A stretch of 64,000 nt of DNA, from assembly GCA_028122555.1 (NCBI GenBank), contig JAOHSH010000001.1, positions 28,458 through 92,457 of the forward strand, written 5' to 3'. The DNA is from Methylophilaceae bacterium. Lineage in GTDB: Bacteria; Pseudomonadota; Gammaproteobacteria; Burkholderiales; Methylophilaceae. Shown here piece by piece: positions 23,000-34,203 of this stretch. The notes under the pieces were generated by a model. That model was not told where the DNA came from. It worked only from the letters and a program-made list of their open reading frames with translations, and did not search any database. Position numbers and translations under genes: made by a program. Position 1 is the first letter of the stretch; the number at the start of each line of letters is the position of its first letter.

Positions 23000-24453
23000 T
23001 AATCTATTCCTTTTGGGTGTTGCAAATGCCAATCTGTATTCTTTTGATAAATATGAGCTGCGTTAAGAATTTTAGCTTCTTCAAAATGATTACCTATTAA
23101 TTGAAGGCCTACAGGAAGTTCATTAACAAAACCTGCAGGAATACTCATAGCTGGCAGCCCAGCAAGATTTGTTGAAATTGTAAATACATCTTGCATGTAC
23201 ATTGCAAGAGGATCTTCTTGTTTTTCTCCGGACTTAAACGCAACAGAAGGAGCTGAAGGCCCCATAATTAAATCACATTTCTCATAAGCACTTTTAAAAT
23301 CATTTGAAATTAATCGTCTAATTTTTTGAGCCTTAAGATAATAAGCATCAAAATAACCAGCACTCAAAACATAAGTACCAATTAATATTCTTCTTTTTAC
23401 CTCATCCCCAAAGCCCTCCTGGCGAGTTTTAAAATACATATCAATTAAATCATCATATTCTTTAGCTCTATGTCCATATCGAACTCCGTCGTATCTAGAT
23501 AAATTACTTGATGCTTCTGCAGGAGCAATAACATAATAAGCAGGAATTGATAAATAGTTATTAGGTAGAGAAATGTTAACAATCTTTGCACCTAACTTTT
23601 CGTAATACTTTAATGCCTCTTCAATTACTTTTTCGACATCTGAACTCAAACCTTCTTCAAAAAATTCTTTAGGAATTCCTATTTTTAGACCATCAATTTT
23701 TTTATCGATAGAATTTGAATAATTCTCCTTTTTTCTATTAAGGCTAGTTGAATCCTGTTCATCATGTCCTGTCATAACATTTAACATCAATGCACAATCT
23801 TCAGCACTTATTGCCATAGGGCCTGCTTGATCAAGACTAGATGCAAATGCAATCATTCCATAACGAGATACAAGACCATAAGTTGGCTTGAGACCAGTGA
23901 AGCCACAAAGTGACGCTGGCTGCCTTATTGATCCACCTGTATCAGTACCAGTAGCTGCTGGGGCTAACCTGGCGGCAACTGCTACCGCACTTCCTCCTGA
24001 ACTTCCACCAGGAACGCAATCAAGAGCCCAAGGATTTTTAACAGGCCCGAAATAAGAAGTCTCATTAGATGACCCCATGGCAAATTCATCCATGTTTGTT
24101 TTACCTATATTAACTGCACCAACATCATTAAATTTATGAATTACTGTTGAATCATATGGAGATATAAAATTTTCAAGCATTTTTGAGCCACAAGTAGTTC
24201 TCCAACCTTCTGAACAAAAAATATCTTTTTGGGCTATTGGTATACCAGTTAAAATAGATTTTTTTCCTGCCTGAATTATTTGATCTGACTTTTCTGCCAT
24301 TGCTAAACTTCTAGCTTCATCGACGGTAATAAATGCATTTAACGATGGATTAAGCTTTTTTATCCTATTTAAGAAAAATTGAGTTAATTCGACGCTAGTA
24401 AACTCTTTTTTCTCTAAAGCTTGAGAAAGTTCTTTTAGTGATAAATTAAGCAT
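22999..24453 (-). CDS. gatA: Aspartyl/glutamyl-tRNA amidotransferase subunit A
   Basis: 484 residues, an amidase-signature protein. It hydrolyses glutamine and passes ammonia to GatB. The Ser-cisSer-Lys triad is complete: Lys in IAQKDIF (about 76) and the two Ser in [11 protein letters not shown] and [13 protein letters not shown]. The substrate pocket stretch [14 protein letters not shown] follows. Three bases after gatC, and sharing a base with gatB. The presence of GatCAB implies that at least one of Gln-tRNA or Asn-tRNA is made by transamidation in this organism. Confidence 0.97.
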   Translation of the reverse strand: MLNLSLKELSQALEKKEFTSVELTQFFLNRIKKLNPSLNAFITVDEARSLAMAEKSDQIIQAGKKSILTGIPIAQKDIFCSEGWRTTCGSKMLENFISPYDSTVIHKFNDVGAVNIGKTNMDEFAMGSSNETSYFGPVKNPWALDCVPGGSSGGSAVAVAARLAPAATGTDTGGSIRQPASLCGFTGLKPTYGLVSRYGMIAFASSLDQAGPMAISAEDCALMLNVMTGHDEQDSTSLNRKKENYSNSIDKKIDGLKIGIPKEFFEEGLSSDVEKVIEEALKYYEKLGAKIVNISLPNNYLSIPAYYVIAPAEASSNLSRYDGVRYGHRAKEYDDLIDMYFKTRQEGFGDEVKRRILIGTYVLSAGYFDAYYLKAQKIRRLISNDFKSAYEKCDLIMGPSAPSVAFKSGEKQEDPLAMYMQDVFTISTNLAGLPAMSIPAGFVNELPVGLQLIGNHFEEAKILNAAHIYQKNTDWHLQHPKGID

Positions 24454-24456
24454 TCT

Positions 24457-24744
24457 TTATTCTATAACTTGAGGAACAATGAAAAGGGATTGTTCTGAAT
24501 GAGGAGCTAAATCAAGGGATTTATCCCTAATATCTTTTGCAGTCACTTTATCTTCTCTCAGAGGTTGGTTAATATCAAGGGCGTGCGACATTGGCTCAAT
24601 TGAATTTGTATTTACTTTTTGCATTTTTTCAATTAAAGCTAAGATTCCAACAAGTTTTTTTTCAACTTGGTCCACCTCTGTTTGAGAAACATTTATACGG
24701 GCTAAATGTGCGATTTTTTTAATTTCTTCTTTGTTTATACTCAT
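24457..24744 (-). CDS. gatC: Aspartyl/glutamyl-tRNA amidotransferase subunit C
   Basis: 95 residues, the normal GatC size. It wraps around GatA-GatB and stabilises the complex. Family signs are IKKIAHLARINVSQTE at the N-terminus, the acidic helix, and the C-terminal LREDKVTA with an ending of APHSEQSLFIVPQVIE. First gene of the leftward gatCAB operon, divergent from mreB over 111 bases; the gatC/mreB divergent arrangement is widespread in betaproteobacteria. Confidence 0.95.
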   Translation of the reverse strand: MSINKEEIKKIAHLARINVSQTEVDQVEKKLVGILALIEKMQKVNTNSIEPMSHALDINQPLREDKVTAKDIRDKSLDLAPHSEQSLFIVPQVIE

Positions 24745-24825
24745 ATTTATATAAATTCAGTTCGTTATTTTCAAATAATCAGTTATTATACATGGGTTTA
24801 GAGCCTCTTTTAATAGGCAATTTAA

Positions 24826-25911
<1,086 letters not shown>

Positions 25912-25913
25912 AA

Positions 25914-26756
25914 ATGGCGCAAAAATCAAATAAAGGTGACTTAAGACTTTTTAATCGAAATACATTTCCTATAGGAACCTTTTTTATATTATTTTTTCTA
26001 TGCTCAATATTAATGAGTTTTGACTATCGTCATCAAATTTTAAAAAAAATTAGAATAGAAATACCAATAATTATCGACCCAATTAATAATTTAATAAATT
26101 TACCAATAAATTTATTTCTTGAATCAAAAGATACCTTCATTTCAAAAGAATTACTTAAAGAAAAAATTGATAGAATGGAAGAAACTATCTACAGTTTGTC
26201 CATCCAGGTTCAAGAAAATCAGCTTCTTAGATCAGAAAATAATATACTCAGAGATATATTAAAATTAAAGAAAGATTTTAATATTATTGGGCAAACTGCA
26301 GAAATAATTCTACCTGAAGTTAAAAATGGGCATTCAATAATTACAATTAATAAAGGATTTAAAGATAATATTAAAGAAGGTTCAGCAGTCATAAATAATA
26401 AAGGGTTAGTAGGTCAAATTATAAATACCTCCCAAAGATATAGTGAGATAGCTCCCCTTACCTCAAAATCTTATGCTGTTCCAGCAATTAAAGATAATGG
26501 CAAAGAAAATGTTATTCTTTATGGAAATGGGAATGGGGAAATGGAAATTCCACTTTTTCCTGGAGATACATCCATTAAAATTGGTGATGCTTTTATTACC
26601 TCCGGAGTAGATGGCTTATATCCAAAAGGAATTCTTATTGGAAAGGTTTGGAAAATACAGCCAACTAAATCTCCAAAATTTAATTACATATTAGTGAAAC
26701 CCTTTTCTCAACCTACGACTTTTTCTCATATAACTGTTCTCAATATAAAAAAATGA
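25914..26756 (+). CDS. mreC: Rod-shape protein MreC
   Basis: 280 residues. A short cytoplasmic tail, one membrane helix (about 21-40, FFILFFLCSILMSF), then a periplasmic coiled coil around residues 75-115 (RMEETIYSLSIQVQENQLL), and two beta-barrel lobes with GSAVINNKGLVGQI and ITSGVDGLYPKGILIGKV. MreC links MreB to PBP2 and RodA and activates PBP2. Two bases after mreB and overlapping mreD by four bases. The coiled coil is shorter than in enterics. Identification is firm from context plus the GLYPKG motif. Confidence 0.95.
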   Translation: MAQKSNKGDLRLFNRNTFPIGTFFILFFLCSILMSFDYRHQILKKIRIEIPIIIDPINNLINLPINLFLESKDTFISKELLKEKIDRMEETIYSLSIQVQENQLLRSENNILRDILKLKKDFNIIGQTAEIILPEVKNGHSIITINKGFKDNIKEGSAVINNKGLVGQIINTSQRYSEIAPLTSKSYAVPAIKDNGKENVILYGNGNGEMEIPLFPGDTSIKIGDAFITSGVDGLYPKGILIGKVWKIQPTKSPKFNYILVKPFSQPTTFSHITVLNIKK

Positions 26757-27241
26757 TTCAGCTAACAAAGATACATAAATTAAAAGAAAAAAAATTATTT
26801 CTTCTTTTATTTTTAATATCATTATTACTCTCACATATGAACATCTTTGGTATTAGTAATCCAGCCATTATGCCAAATTATTTCATAGCACTTATTTTAT
26901 CTTTTTTGTTAGCAAATAAAGCTAGCTTAAATTTATTTAACTTAGTAATTATTGGATTAGTTATTGATGTGCTTGCTGGCAATCTATTAGGCCAATATGG
27001 ATTAATTTTTATATTTATTTACACTTTAAATCTTATAACTAATAAAATTTTATTTATTAAACACCAATCGCAAATAATAGCTTTAAGTATATTCTTAATT
27101 TTTTTTAGTTTTATTACTTTATGGTTAACATCAGAAACTTTTGAAATATTTATTCCCTTTCAGACGTTATTGATACAATCTATCTTAACTTTTATAGCCT
27201 TCTTATTTTTTAGAGTAATTATCATTAAAAATATTTCATGA
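26753..27241 (+). CDS. mreD: Rod-shape protein MreD
   Basis: 162 residues, five predicted membrane helices, almost entirely hydrophobic, as in the family. NPAIMPNYFIALILSFLLAN and LVIDVLAGNLLGQYGL are the conserved stretches (the Pro-containing second helix and the GxxxG turn). It is an inner-membrane partner of MreC in the elongasome. Start overlaps the mreC stop (ATGA). Assigned from topology, those motifs and position between mreC and mrdA. Confidence 0.92.
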   Translation: MIQLTKIHKLKEKKLFLLLFLISLLLSHMNIFGISNPAIMPNYFIALILSFLLANKASLNLFNLVIIGLVIDVLAGNLLGQYGLIFIFIYTLNLITNKILFIKHQSQIIALSIFLIFFSFITLWLTSETFEIFIPFQTLLIQSILTFIAFLFFRVIIIKNIS

Positions 27242-27255
27242 TAATTTAATTAAAC

Positions 27256-29133
27256 ATGGATTTATATCAATTTAAATACACTTTCAGACAAAGATTAAAT
27301 TTTATCTTTGGCTTCTTTATAATTATTTTTCTGATTATAATACTTAATTTTTTTTATTTACAAGTAGTAAAATTTAATGATTATTCTTCCCTTTCCAAAA
27401 GTAATAGTATAAAAATTATCCCAATTCCACCTATTAGAGGTCAAATTTTAGATCGTAATGGTGAAATACTGGCGGCAAATAAATTAATTTATTCCCTAGA
27501 GATAGACCCAAAAAATAAACAGGATTTTGATAAGATTAAAGAACAATTAGATGGAATTGTTGAAATAACAAAATATGATATTAAAAAATATAAAAAAATC
27601 ATTAAAGAAAATTATTATTCTTCAACATTACCTATCAAAATAAACCTTAAAGATACTGAAGTGGCTAAATTTATAGCTAATAAATATAAATACCCTAAAA
27701 TTATTCTAAAACAAAAATTTTCTAGGGATTATCCAAAAGGAAAATCAGGCGCACATTTTATTGGCTTTATAAATCGTATTAATAAAAAAGATATTAAAAG
27801 GTTAAAAAGACTTGGAAATTTTGAAAACTATATGGGGACAGAGCACATAGGAAAAACAGGTATTGAATTTTTCTATGAAAATATTTTACATGGTTCTCCA
27901 GGGTATAAAAAAATAGAAGTAGATGCTAATAATAATGTAATTAGAACGATTAAAACTATTGAGCCAGAACATGGCAGAGATATAACTCTAAATATAGATT
28001 ATAAAATACAAAAAGTTGCCGAAAAAGCTTTTGGTAATCATAAGGGAGCTTTGGTAGTTCTTAATCCAAATAACGCGGAAGTATTGGCACATGTTAGCAT
28101 GCCTTCTTTTAATCCTAATCTATTTGTAAACGGTATTGATGAAGCTAATTGGAGAAGACTAAATGATTCAATTCATAAGCCTTTAATTAATAGAGCGATC
28201 TCGGGTGTCTATCCTCCAGGATCAACTCTTAAACCTTTTGTTGCTCTTGCAGCATTAGAAAATAATGTAAGACGTCCCCCTTTTTCTATTATTGATAAAG
28301 GTTTTTTTAATATGCCTAACCAATCTAAAACTTTTTTAGATTGGAAAAAGGGAGGTCATGGTGAAGTTGACATGATAAAAGCCATAGCAGTTTCATGTGA
28401 TACCTTTTTTTATGGATTAGGTATTGAGCTTGGTATACCAAAACTCAATAAAGTATTAAAAAGATTTGGCTTTGGGGAAAAAACTAATATTGATTTACCT
28501 AATGAAAAATCAGGTCTTGTCGCTTCTGCGGAATGGAAAAAGAAAATTCATAAAAAGAAATGGTACCAAGGTGAAACTGCAATCACTGCCATTGGACAAG
28601 GCTATACTCTAACTACACCAATTCAATTAGCTTTAGCAACTGCAAGATTAATTAATCCAGATTATATTCTTCACCCCTTGCTGAAAAAAGAAGATTTAGT
28701 ACCGAAACATATAAAATCAAACCCTTATGATTTAGAAAACCAACCCCAAAGGCCCTTAGAGAAAAAGACGTTCAGCTTGTTTAAATCAAAAATAAATGGA
28801 ATGCAATCTGACGATTTAAACTTAATCAAAAAAGGTATGTCCCTAGTCACAAAAGAGGGAGGGACTGCAGCATTTATTGGGAGAAACTCTAATTATAATA
28901 TTTCTGCAAAAACAGGTACTGCTCAAGTATTCGGTCTAAAAAAAGATGAAGTTTATGATGAATCTAAGCTTCCTGATAGGTTGAAAGACCATGCATTATT
29001 TATCGCTTTTGCTCCAACTGAACAACCTAAACTGGTTACGGCTATTATTGTCGAAAACGGGGGTCATGGAGGATCTACAGCCGGACCAATTGCAAAAGAA
29101 ATTTTTGATGCTTATCTAGCTGGGAAAAACTAA
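27256..29133 (+). CDS. mrdA: Penicillin-binding protein 2 (elongasome transpeptidase)
   Basis: 625 residues. One membrane anchor (about 14-38), a pedestal domain with PIRGQILDRNGEILA (about 54-68), and a transpeptidase domain carrying STLK (in YPPGSTLKPF), SCD as the SxN-position motif (AVSCDTFFYG) and KTGTAQ. The SCD variant is usual for PBP2-type enzymes. It cross-links peptidoglycan made by RodA during elongation, with activation by MreC. Between mreD and rodA, 2-15 base gaps, so one operon. Confidence 0.97.
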   Translation: MDLYQFKYTFRQRLNFIFGFFIIIFLIIILNFFYLQVVKFNDYSSLSKSNSIKIIPIPPIRGQILDRNGEILAANKLIYSLEIDPKNKQDFDKIKEQLDGIVEITKYDIKKYKKIIKENYYSSTLPIKINLKDTEVAKFIANKYKYPKIILKQKFSRDYPKGKSGAHFIGFINRINKKDIKRLKRLGNFENYMGTEHIGKTGIEFFYENILHGSPGYKKIEVDANNNVIRTIKTIEPEHGRDITLNIDYKIQKVAEKAFGNHKGALVVLNPNNAEVLAHVSMPSFNPNLFVNGIDEANWRRLNDSIHKPLINRAISGVYPPGSTLKPFVALAALENNVRRPPFSIIDKGFFNMPNQSKTFLDWKKGGHGEVDMIKAIAVSCDTFFYGLGIELGIPKLNKVLKRFGFGEKTNIDLPNEKSGLVASAEWKKKIHKKKWYQGETAITAIGQGYTLTTPIQLALATARLINPDYILHPLLKKEDLVPKHIKSNPYDLENQPQRPLEKKTFSLFKSKINGMQSDDLNLIKKGMSLVTKEGGTAAFIGRNSNYNISAKTGTAQVFGLKKDEVYDESKLPDRLKDHALFIAFAPTEQPKLVTAIIVENGGHGGSTAGPIAKEIFDAYLAGKN

Positions 29134-29135
29134 TT

Positions 29136-30227
29136 ATGAATCAAAGTTTTTATAAATTTTTCGAAAATATTGATCGAATTCTGATGGCTCTTATTTTAGT
29201 TTTAATCCTCATTGGATTGGTAACTTTAGCTAGTGCAAATCAAGAGAATATGACTTTATTTACAAATCAAATAATAAATATTTTAATTGGAATGGTTCTG
29301 CTAATATTTTTAAGTAATATAGATCCAAAAAGTTTTCTTTTTTTTGCACCACATTTATATATTTTGAGTTTGATTTTACTATTATTTGTTGTATTTTTTG
29401 GCTATGAGAGTCATGGCGCAAAACGTTGGATAAATATCTTATACTTTAATTTTCAACCTTCTGAAATTATTAAAATTACGATACCACTTATGCTTGCTTG
29501 GCTTTACCATAGATACCAAAATGAAATAGGTTATAAAATACATGCTATAGGATTTTTTATTTTAGCTATCCCTTGTTTAATGATAATAAATCAACCTGAT
29601 CTAGGAACTGCTATTTTAATTTTTCTAGCTGGTGGAATAATTATTTTTCTAGCTGGGCTTCCATTAAAATTTATTTTGGCTGGCATGTTTAGTTTTTTAA
29701 TTTCACTACCATATCTCTGGTCGAAGCTTCATCTATACCAACAAAATAGAATTCTTAGCTTATTTGATTCTGATCGAGACCCTTTAGGTACTGGTTATCA
29801 TATTACTCAATCAATCATTGCAATCGGTTCTGGGGGATTTCTTGGTAAAGGTTGGACTAATGGCACGCAAACACAACTTAATTTTCTTCCTGAAACATCG
29901 ACTGATTTTATTTTTGCAGTATTTTCAGAAGAATTTGGATTTATTGGAATTTTTGGAATTTTTATTATCTATTTTCTTATACTATATCGATGTATCGATA
30001 TGGCAAAAAAAATGCAAAACACTTTTTCTAGATTAATAACTGCTTCATTAATATTTACTCTATTTATTTCTACTTTAATAAATATTTCTATGGTCAGTGG
30101 CGTTATACCTATTGTTGGTGCTCCACTACCATTTATCAGTTATGGTGGCACATCTATGGTTGTATCTTTAATTATGATTGGTATTATTATGAGCTTACAT
30201 TCACATAAGTCTTTAATTGCTAATTAA
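29136..30227 (+). CDS. rodA: Peptidoglycan glycosyltransferase RodA
   Basis: 363 residues, SEDS family, about ten membrane helices. Conserved residues visible are GYESHGAKRWINIL with FQPSEIIK (the Trp-Ile-Asn turn and Pro-Ser-Glu), INQPDLGTAILIFL with the catalytic Asp, DPLGTGYHITQSIIAIGSGG, LPETSTDFIFAVFSEEFG and the final GAPLPFISYGGTSM. It polymerises lipid II in partnership with PBP2. Its stop codon overlaps the rlpA start by one base (TAATG). Confidence 0.97.
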   Translation: MNQSFYKFFENIDRILMALILVLILIGLVTLASANQENMTLFTNQIINILIGMVLLIFLSNIDPKSFLFFAPHLYILSLILLLFVVFFGYESHGAKRWINILYFNFQPSEIIKITIPLMLAWLYHRYQNEIGYKIHAIGFFILAIPCLMIINQPDLGTAILIFLAGGIIIFLAGLPLKFILAGMFSFLISLPYLWSKLHLYQQNRILSLFDSDRDPLGTGYHITQSIIAIGSGGFLGKGWTNGTQTQLNFLPETSTDFIFAVFSEEFGFIGIFGIFIIYFLILYRCIDMAKKMQNTFSRLITASLIFTLFISTLINISMVSGVIPIVGAPLPFISYGGTSMVVSLIMIGIIMSLHSHKSLIAN

Positions 30228-31090
30228 TGAAAAAATCTGTTATCACGTTTATAATTACTTTTTTACTCTTTGGATGCAAATCAATAGAACCAATCTATCA
30301 GGAAGAGCTTAAAAAAAATAATGTCGATAATGCTGAGGTAAAAAAAACAGGGGCATACTACTTAGACGATGGACCAGATGAAAATCCACCAAAGGATCTA
30401 GATAAAATCCCTAATGCTCAACCAAGATATGAAGCACTTTCAAAAAGGGCTAGTCGTCCTTATGTTGCATTCAATAAAAAATATGTACCTATGAAAAAAA
30501 TTATTCCCTTCAAAGAAGAGGGTTATGCTTCTTGGTATGGAAAAAGATATCATGGTAAAAAAACATCTATTGGAGAAGTTTATGACATGTACCAGATGAC
30601 TGGCGCCCATAAAACTTTACCACTTCCTTCTTATATTAGAGTAACCAATTTGATAAATGAGCGTACAGTCATTATTAGGCTTAATGATAGAGGTCCTTTT
30701 ATTGATGATAGGATTGTTGATTTATCTTATGCAGCTGCTCATCAACTTAGGATTATTGAAAAAGGAAGTGAATTAGTAAAAATCGAAATGGTAAATCCTT
30801 CTTTAGCAAAAAAAAACTTAAAAGAAAATCACAAAGTTTCTTCAAATCCGACCCCTAATGAATCTTTTTATATTCAAGCAGGGGCTTTCTCAAATGAGGA
30901 TAATGCTTTTTATTTAATTGATAGAATTTCTAAAATTAAATTTAAAAATATATTAAATATTAAGAAGTTAAATAAAAACTCGCTTCATTTAGTTACTATT
31001 GGGCCTTATTCGAGCGAAAAGATTGCAAAGGAAGCCTTAAAAAATATTTCAAAAAAAATTCAACTTAATAGCTTTATTATTTCAGAATAA
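30227..31090 (+). CDS. rlpA: Endolytic peptidoglycan transglycosylase RlpA (lipoprotein)
   Basis: 287 residues. A lipoprotein signal (residues 1-17, lipobox LFGC), a double-psi beta-barrel domain (about 100-185) with GYASWYGKRYHGKKTSIGE and RLNDRGPFIDDRIVDLSYAAA carrying the catalytic-region Asp and His, and a C-terminal SPOR domain (about 215-285; FYIQAGAFSNEDNAFYLIDR) that binds denuded glycan strands at the septum. It cleaves strands lacking stem peptides. It closes the mre-mrdA-rodA run, the usual proteobacterial position. Confidence 0.95.
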   Translation: MKKSVITFIITFLLFGCKSIEPIYQEELKKNNVDNAEVKKTGAYYLDDGPDENPPKDLDKIPNAQPRYEALSKRASRPYVAFNKKYVPMKKIIPFKEEGYASWYGKRYHGKKTSIGEVYDMYQMTGAHKTLPLPSYIRVTNLINERTVIIRLNDRGPFIDDRIVDLSYAAAHQLRIIEKGSELVKIEMVNPSLAKKNLKENHKVSSNPTPNESFYIQAGAFSNEDNAFYLIDRISKIKFKNILNIKKLNKNSLHLVTIGPYSSEKIAKEALKNISKKIQLNSFIISE

Positions 31091-31099
31091 ACAAGGCCT

Positions 31100-31372
31100 A
31101 TGACCCAAGGTGAAAAAAATAAACTAATAAAATTTCCTTGTAACTTTGATATAAAAGTTATGGGTGAAGCAAAAGAGAATTTTTCTGAATCCATTATTGA
31201 AATTATTAAAAAAAATTATACGGATTTTGATGCTTCAAAAATTGAAATGAAGGGAAGTAGTCATGGAAAATATATAAGTTTAACTTGCAATGTCTTCGTT
31301 ACCTCACAAAAACAACTTGATAAAATATATATTGATCTATCAAAAAGTCCAATGACAAAATTTGTTTTATAA
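31100..31372 (+). CDS. ybeD: YbeD/DUF493 family protein
   Basis: 90 residues, DUF493 (ferredoxin-like ACT-type fold). IKFPCNFDIKVMGEAKENFS and KGSSHGKYISLTCNVFVTSQ are the family signature, with the last residues MTKFVL in place of the usual MVL end. The biochemical role is not established; the gene almost always lies just before lipB in proteobacteria, as here (3-base gap), so a regulatory link to lipoate metabolism has been suggested but is not shown. Nine bases after rlpA. Confidence 0.9.
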   Translation: MTQGEKNKLIKFPCNFDIKVMGEAKENFSESIIEIIKKNYTDFDASKIEMKGSSHGKYISLTCNVFVTSQKQLDKIYIDLSKSPMTKFVL

Positions 31373-31375
31373 AAT

Positions 31376-31993
31376 ATGTCATTAAAAATAAAATATCTTG
31401 GATTTACAGATTATTCAAATACATTAAAAGATATGAAATATTATATTGATCAATCACCAATAAATGATGAATTATGGATTACTGAACATCAACCGATTTT
31501 TACCACTGGTGTAAATAAAAAAAATTGTATAATTCCAACTTCTGATATTCCGCACTTGTTTGTTGATAGAGGTGGTAAAACTACTTATCATGGTCCAGGA
31601 CAATTAATTATTTATACACTAATTAATATTAAGAAAAATAATCTTACAATAAGAAAATTAGTATCAATTCTCGAAAATTCAGTTATTGATTTCTTAAAGA
31701 AAAATAAAATTAGTTCTCATTCTAAACTAGAAGCACCTGGGGTATTTGTAAAGGAAAAAAAAATCTGTTCTATTGGCTTAAGAATAAAAAAAAATTATAC
31801 GTATCATGGTTTAAGTTTTAATGTTGATATGGATACGAAACCGTTTACAATGATTAATCCTTGTGGCTTTGCTGGATTAAAAATGGCACAATTATCTGAC
31901 TATGATATTAAAAGAACTTTAGAAAAATCAGGAAAAGAAATTGCATTAATTATTAATAAAAAATTACGCCTTCATTATGAACAGAATAATTAA
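31376..31993 (+). CDS. lipB: Octanoyl-[ACP]:protein N-octanoyltransferase
   Basis: 205 residues. It transfers octanoyl from acyl carrier protein to the lipoyl domains of 2-oxoacid dehydrogenases and Gcv[17 protein letters not shown] carries the conserved His-Gly-Pro-Gly loop, [16 protein letters not shown] the catalytic Lys region, and MINPCGF the acyl-accepting Cys. The start codon follows the YbeD stop by 3 bases; its end overlaps lipA by 17 bases, so the two steps of lipoate assembly are coupled. Confidence 0.96.
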   Translation: MSLKIKYLGFTDYSNTLKDMKYYIDQSPINDELWITEHQPIFTTGVNKKNCIIPTSDIPHLFVDRGGKTTYHGPGQLIIYTLINIKKNNLTIRKLVSILENSVIDFLKKNKISSHSKLEAPGVFVKEKKICSIGLRIKKNYTYHGLSFNVDMDTKPFTMINPCGFAGLKMAQLSDYDIKRTLEKSGKEIALIINKKLRLHYEQNN

Positions 31994-32915
31994 TATTAAA
32001 GAAGTTGGTAAAGCAAAAACGGCAAGATTACCAATAAAATTTATTGAAAAAGATAAATTGGTGAAACCATCATGGATAAAGATGAAGTTACCTAATAGTG
32101 ATAAATTTTATGAAATAAATCGCCTACTTAAAGATAACCAACTTAACACTGTATGTGAAGAAGCAAGTTGTCCTAATATTGGGGAATGTTATAGTAAAGG
32201 TACTGCAACGTTTATGATTTTAGGTGAAATTTGTACTCGTCGTTGTCCTTTTTGTGATGTTGCAAGCGGGATACCTCTTAAGCCAGATCAAAATGAGCCT
32301 ATAAATTTAGGTCTTACAATTGCACAACTTAAATTAAATTATGTTGTGATCACAAGCGTAGATCGAGATGATCTCGAAGATGGTGGAGCTAGTCATTTCT
32401 CTGAATGTATAGACGAAATTAGAAAACATAATAAAAAGATTAAAATTGAAATTCTTGTGCCTGACTTTAGAGGCAACGGAAAAATAGAGAAAGCCTTAAA
32501 AATACTATTAAAACAACCGCCTAATGTTTTTAATCATAATCTTGAAACAATTCCTAGATTATACAAACGAGCGAGACCAGGAGCAAGATATGAACACTCT
32601 CTTTCACTTTTAAAAGAATTTAAAAACCATATGCCTTTTATTCCGACTAAATCTGGATTAATGCTTGGCTTGGGTGAAACAAATCATGAGATATTAGAAG
32701 TTATGAAAGATTTAAGATTACATAATGTAGATATGTTGACTTTAGGCCAATATTTACAACCTACACCTTACCATCTCCCTGTAGAGAGATATGTATCGCC
32801 AAGCGATTTTGATAATCTTAAAAAAGAAGCAGAAAAATTAGGCTTTACATCCGTTGCAAGCGGCCCAATGGTAAGAAGCAGTTATCATGCAGATCAACAA
32901 GCTCAAGGACTATAG
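31977..32915 (+). CDS. lipA: Lipoyl synthase
   Basis: 312 residues, radical SAM enzyme. It inserts two sulfurs into protein-bound octanoyl chains. Both iron-sulfur sites are present: [12 protein letters not shown] (auxiliary cluster, about residues 57-68) and CTRRCPFC (SAM cluster), and the C-terminal RSSYHADQQ supplies the auxiliary-cluster Ser. [10 protein letters not shown] is the SAM-domain strand. It overlaps lipB and is 5 bases before gshA. Confidence 0.97.
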   Translation: MNRIINIKEVGKAKTARLPIKFIEKDKLVKPSWIKMKLPNSDKFYEINRLLKDNQLNTVCEEASCPNIGECYSKGTATFMILGEICTRRCPFCDVASGIPLKPDQNEPINLGLTIAQLKLNYVVITSVDRDDLEDGGASHFSECIDEIRKHNKKIKIEILVPDFRGNGKIEKALKILLKQPPNVFNHNLETIPRLYKRARPGARYEHSLSLLKEFKNHMPFIPTKSGLMLGLGETNHEILEVMKDLRLHNVDMLTLGQYLQPTPYHLPVERYVSPSDFDNLKKEAEKLGFTSVASGPMVRSSYHADQQAQGL

Positions 32916-32920
32916 CGGAC

Positions 32921-34198
32921 ATGATTCCTATTTTAGAAACTAAGTTAAGTTCCGAATTATTTAATTTAGAAAATTACATAATTAATCATAGTTGTGATAT
33001 TGAACATTGGTTTAGAATGCAATGGTTAGAGCATGCTGCACCATTCTATGCCTCTGTTGACCTAAGGAATTCTGGCTTTAAATTAACTCCTGTAGATACA
33101 AACCTTTTTCCAGGCGGATTTAATAACTTAAATCCTGATTTTGCGCCACTCACAATTCAAGCAATTTCAGTTGCTATAGAGAAAATTTGTCCGGATGCAT
33201 GGCGAGTACTTATTATTCCAGAAAACCACACACGAAATAAGTTTTATTTAAGAAATATATTTGAATTGACAGAAATTTTAAAAAATTCTGGGCTTGAGGT
33301 TAGAATTGGAAGTATTGATGAAAATATTAATGAAATCCAAATAATTAAAATTGATGAAAATCATTCAATAAAAATTGAGCCTATTCATAAAGAAAATAAT
33401 AGATTATTTTTAAAAAATAATGATAATTCGACTTTTACCCCATGTGCCATTATTCTAAACAATGATCTATCTGGAGGTGTGCCAAAAAAAATCAAAGATG
33501 TTGATCAAAATATTATCCCCCCACTCTCAGCAGGATGGCCGACCAGAAGAAAATCAAATCACTTTAATTATTACAATGACATAGTTGAAGAATTTTCTAA
33601 ATTTACAAATATTGATCCTTGGCTAATTAATCCATATTTTGAAAAACTAAACGGTTTAAATTTTCTTGAAAGGGAAGGAGAAATTCAATTAGCTGATCAT
33701 ATTGATAAACTTTTATTAAAAATAAAAGAAAAATATTCGCAATACAACATAACTCATGAGCCATATGTCGTAATTAAAGCAGACGCTGGGACTTATGGAA
33801 TGGGAATAATGACAATTAAGAATAGTGAGGATGTTATAAATCTTAATCGAAAAATGAGAAAAAAAATGTCAGTTGTTAAAGAAGGCTTAAAGGTTACAGA
33901 GGTTATTATTCAAGAAGGGGTTCATACAGAGGAGACAATTGGTAAGGCAGTAGCAGAACCTGTTGTTTACATGATTGATCATTTCGTTGTTGGTGGTTTT
34001 TATCGAGTTCATACAAGCAAAGGAAAAGATGAGAATCTTAATTCACCTGGCATGCATTTTGCTCCTGTTGCTTTTGAAACGTCATGTCTTATGCCAGATC
34101 AAGGCAGACCATGTGATGATAAAGCAAATAGATTCTATGCTTATGGTGTCATAGCGAGATTAGCACTGCTTGCTGCTGCAAAAGAACTTCAAAATTAG
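32921..34198 (+). CDS. gshA: Glutamate-cysteine ligase, Acidithiobacillus-type
   Basis: 425 residues. It resembles the GshA family first described in acidithiobacilli and common in betaproteobacteria, not the enteric GshA. ADAGTYGMGIMTIK is an ATP-grasp-like strand and RVHTSKGKDENLNSPGMHF a conserved block. It makes gamma-glutamylcysteine from glutamate, cysteine and ATP. Five bases upstream of gshB, so glutathione is made by a two-gene unit; in a methylotroph, glutathione would also matter for formaldehyde detoxification, which is inference. Confidence 0.9.
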   Translation: MIPILETKLSSELFNLENYIINHSCDIEHWFRMQWLEHAAPFYASVDLRNSGFKLTPVDTNLFPGGFNNLNPDFAPLTIQAISVAIEKICPDAWRVLIIPENHTRNKFYLRNIFELTEILKNSGLEVRIGSIDENINEIQIIKIDENHSIKIEPIHKENNRLFLKNNDNSTFTPCAIILNNDLSGGVPKKIKDVDQNIIPPLSAGWPTRRKSNHFNYYNDIVEEFSKFTNIDPWLINPYFEKLNGLNFLEREGEIQLADHIDKLLLKIKEKYSQYNITHEPYVVIKADAGTYGMGIMTIKNSEDVINLNRKMRKKMSVVKEGLKVTEVIIQEGVHTEETIGKAVAEPVVYMIDHFVVGGFYRVHTSKGKDENLNSPGMHFAPVAFETSCLMPDQGRPCDDKANRFYAYGVIARLALLAAAKELQN

Positions 34199-34203
34199 AT
34201 AAG

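Noticed and set aside
22999-23032. Eleven extra codons at the start of gatB
   Set aside because: [14 protein letters not shown] is the family start, has a Shine-Dalgarno and shares a base with the gatA stop.
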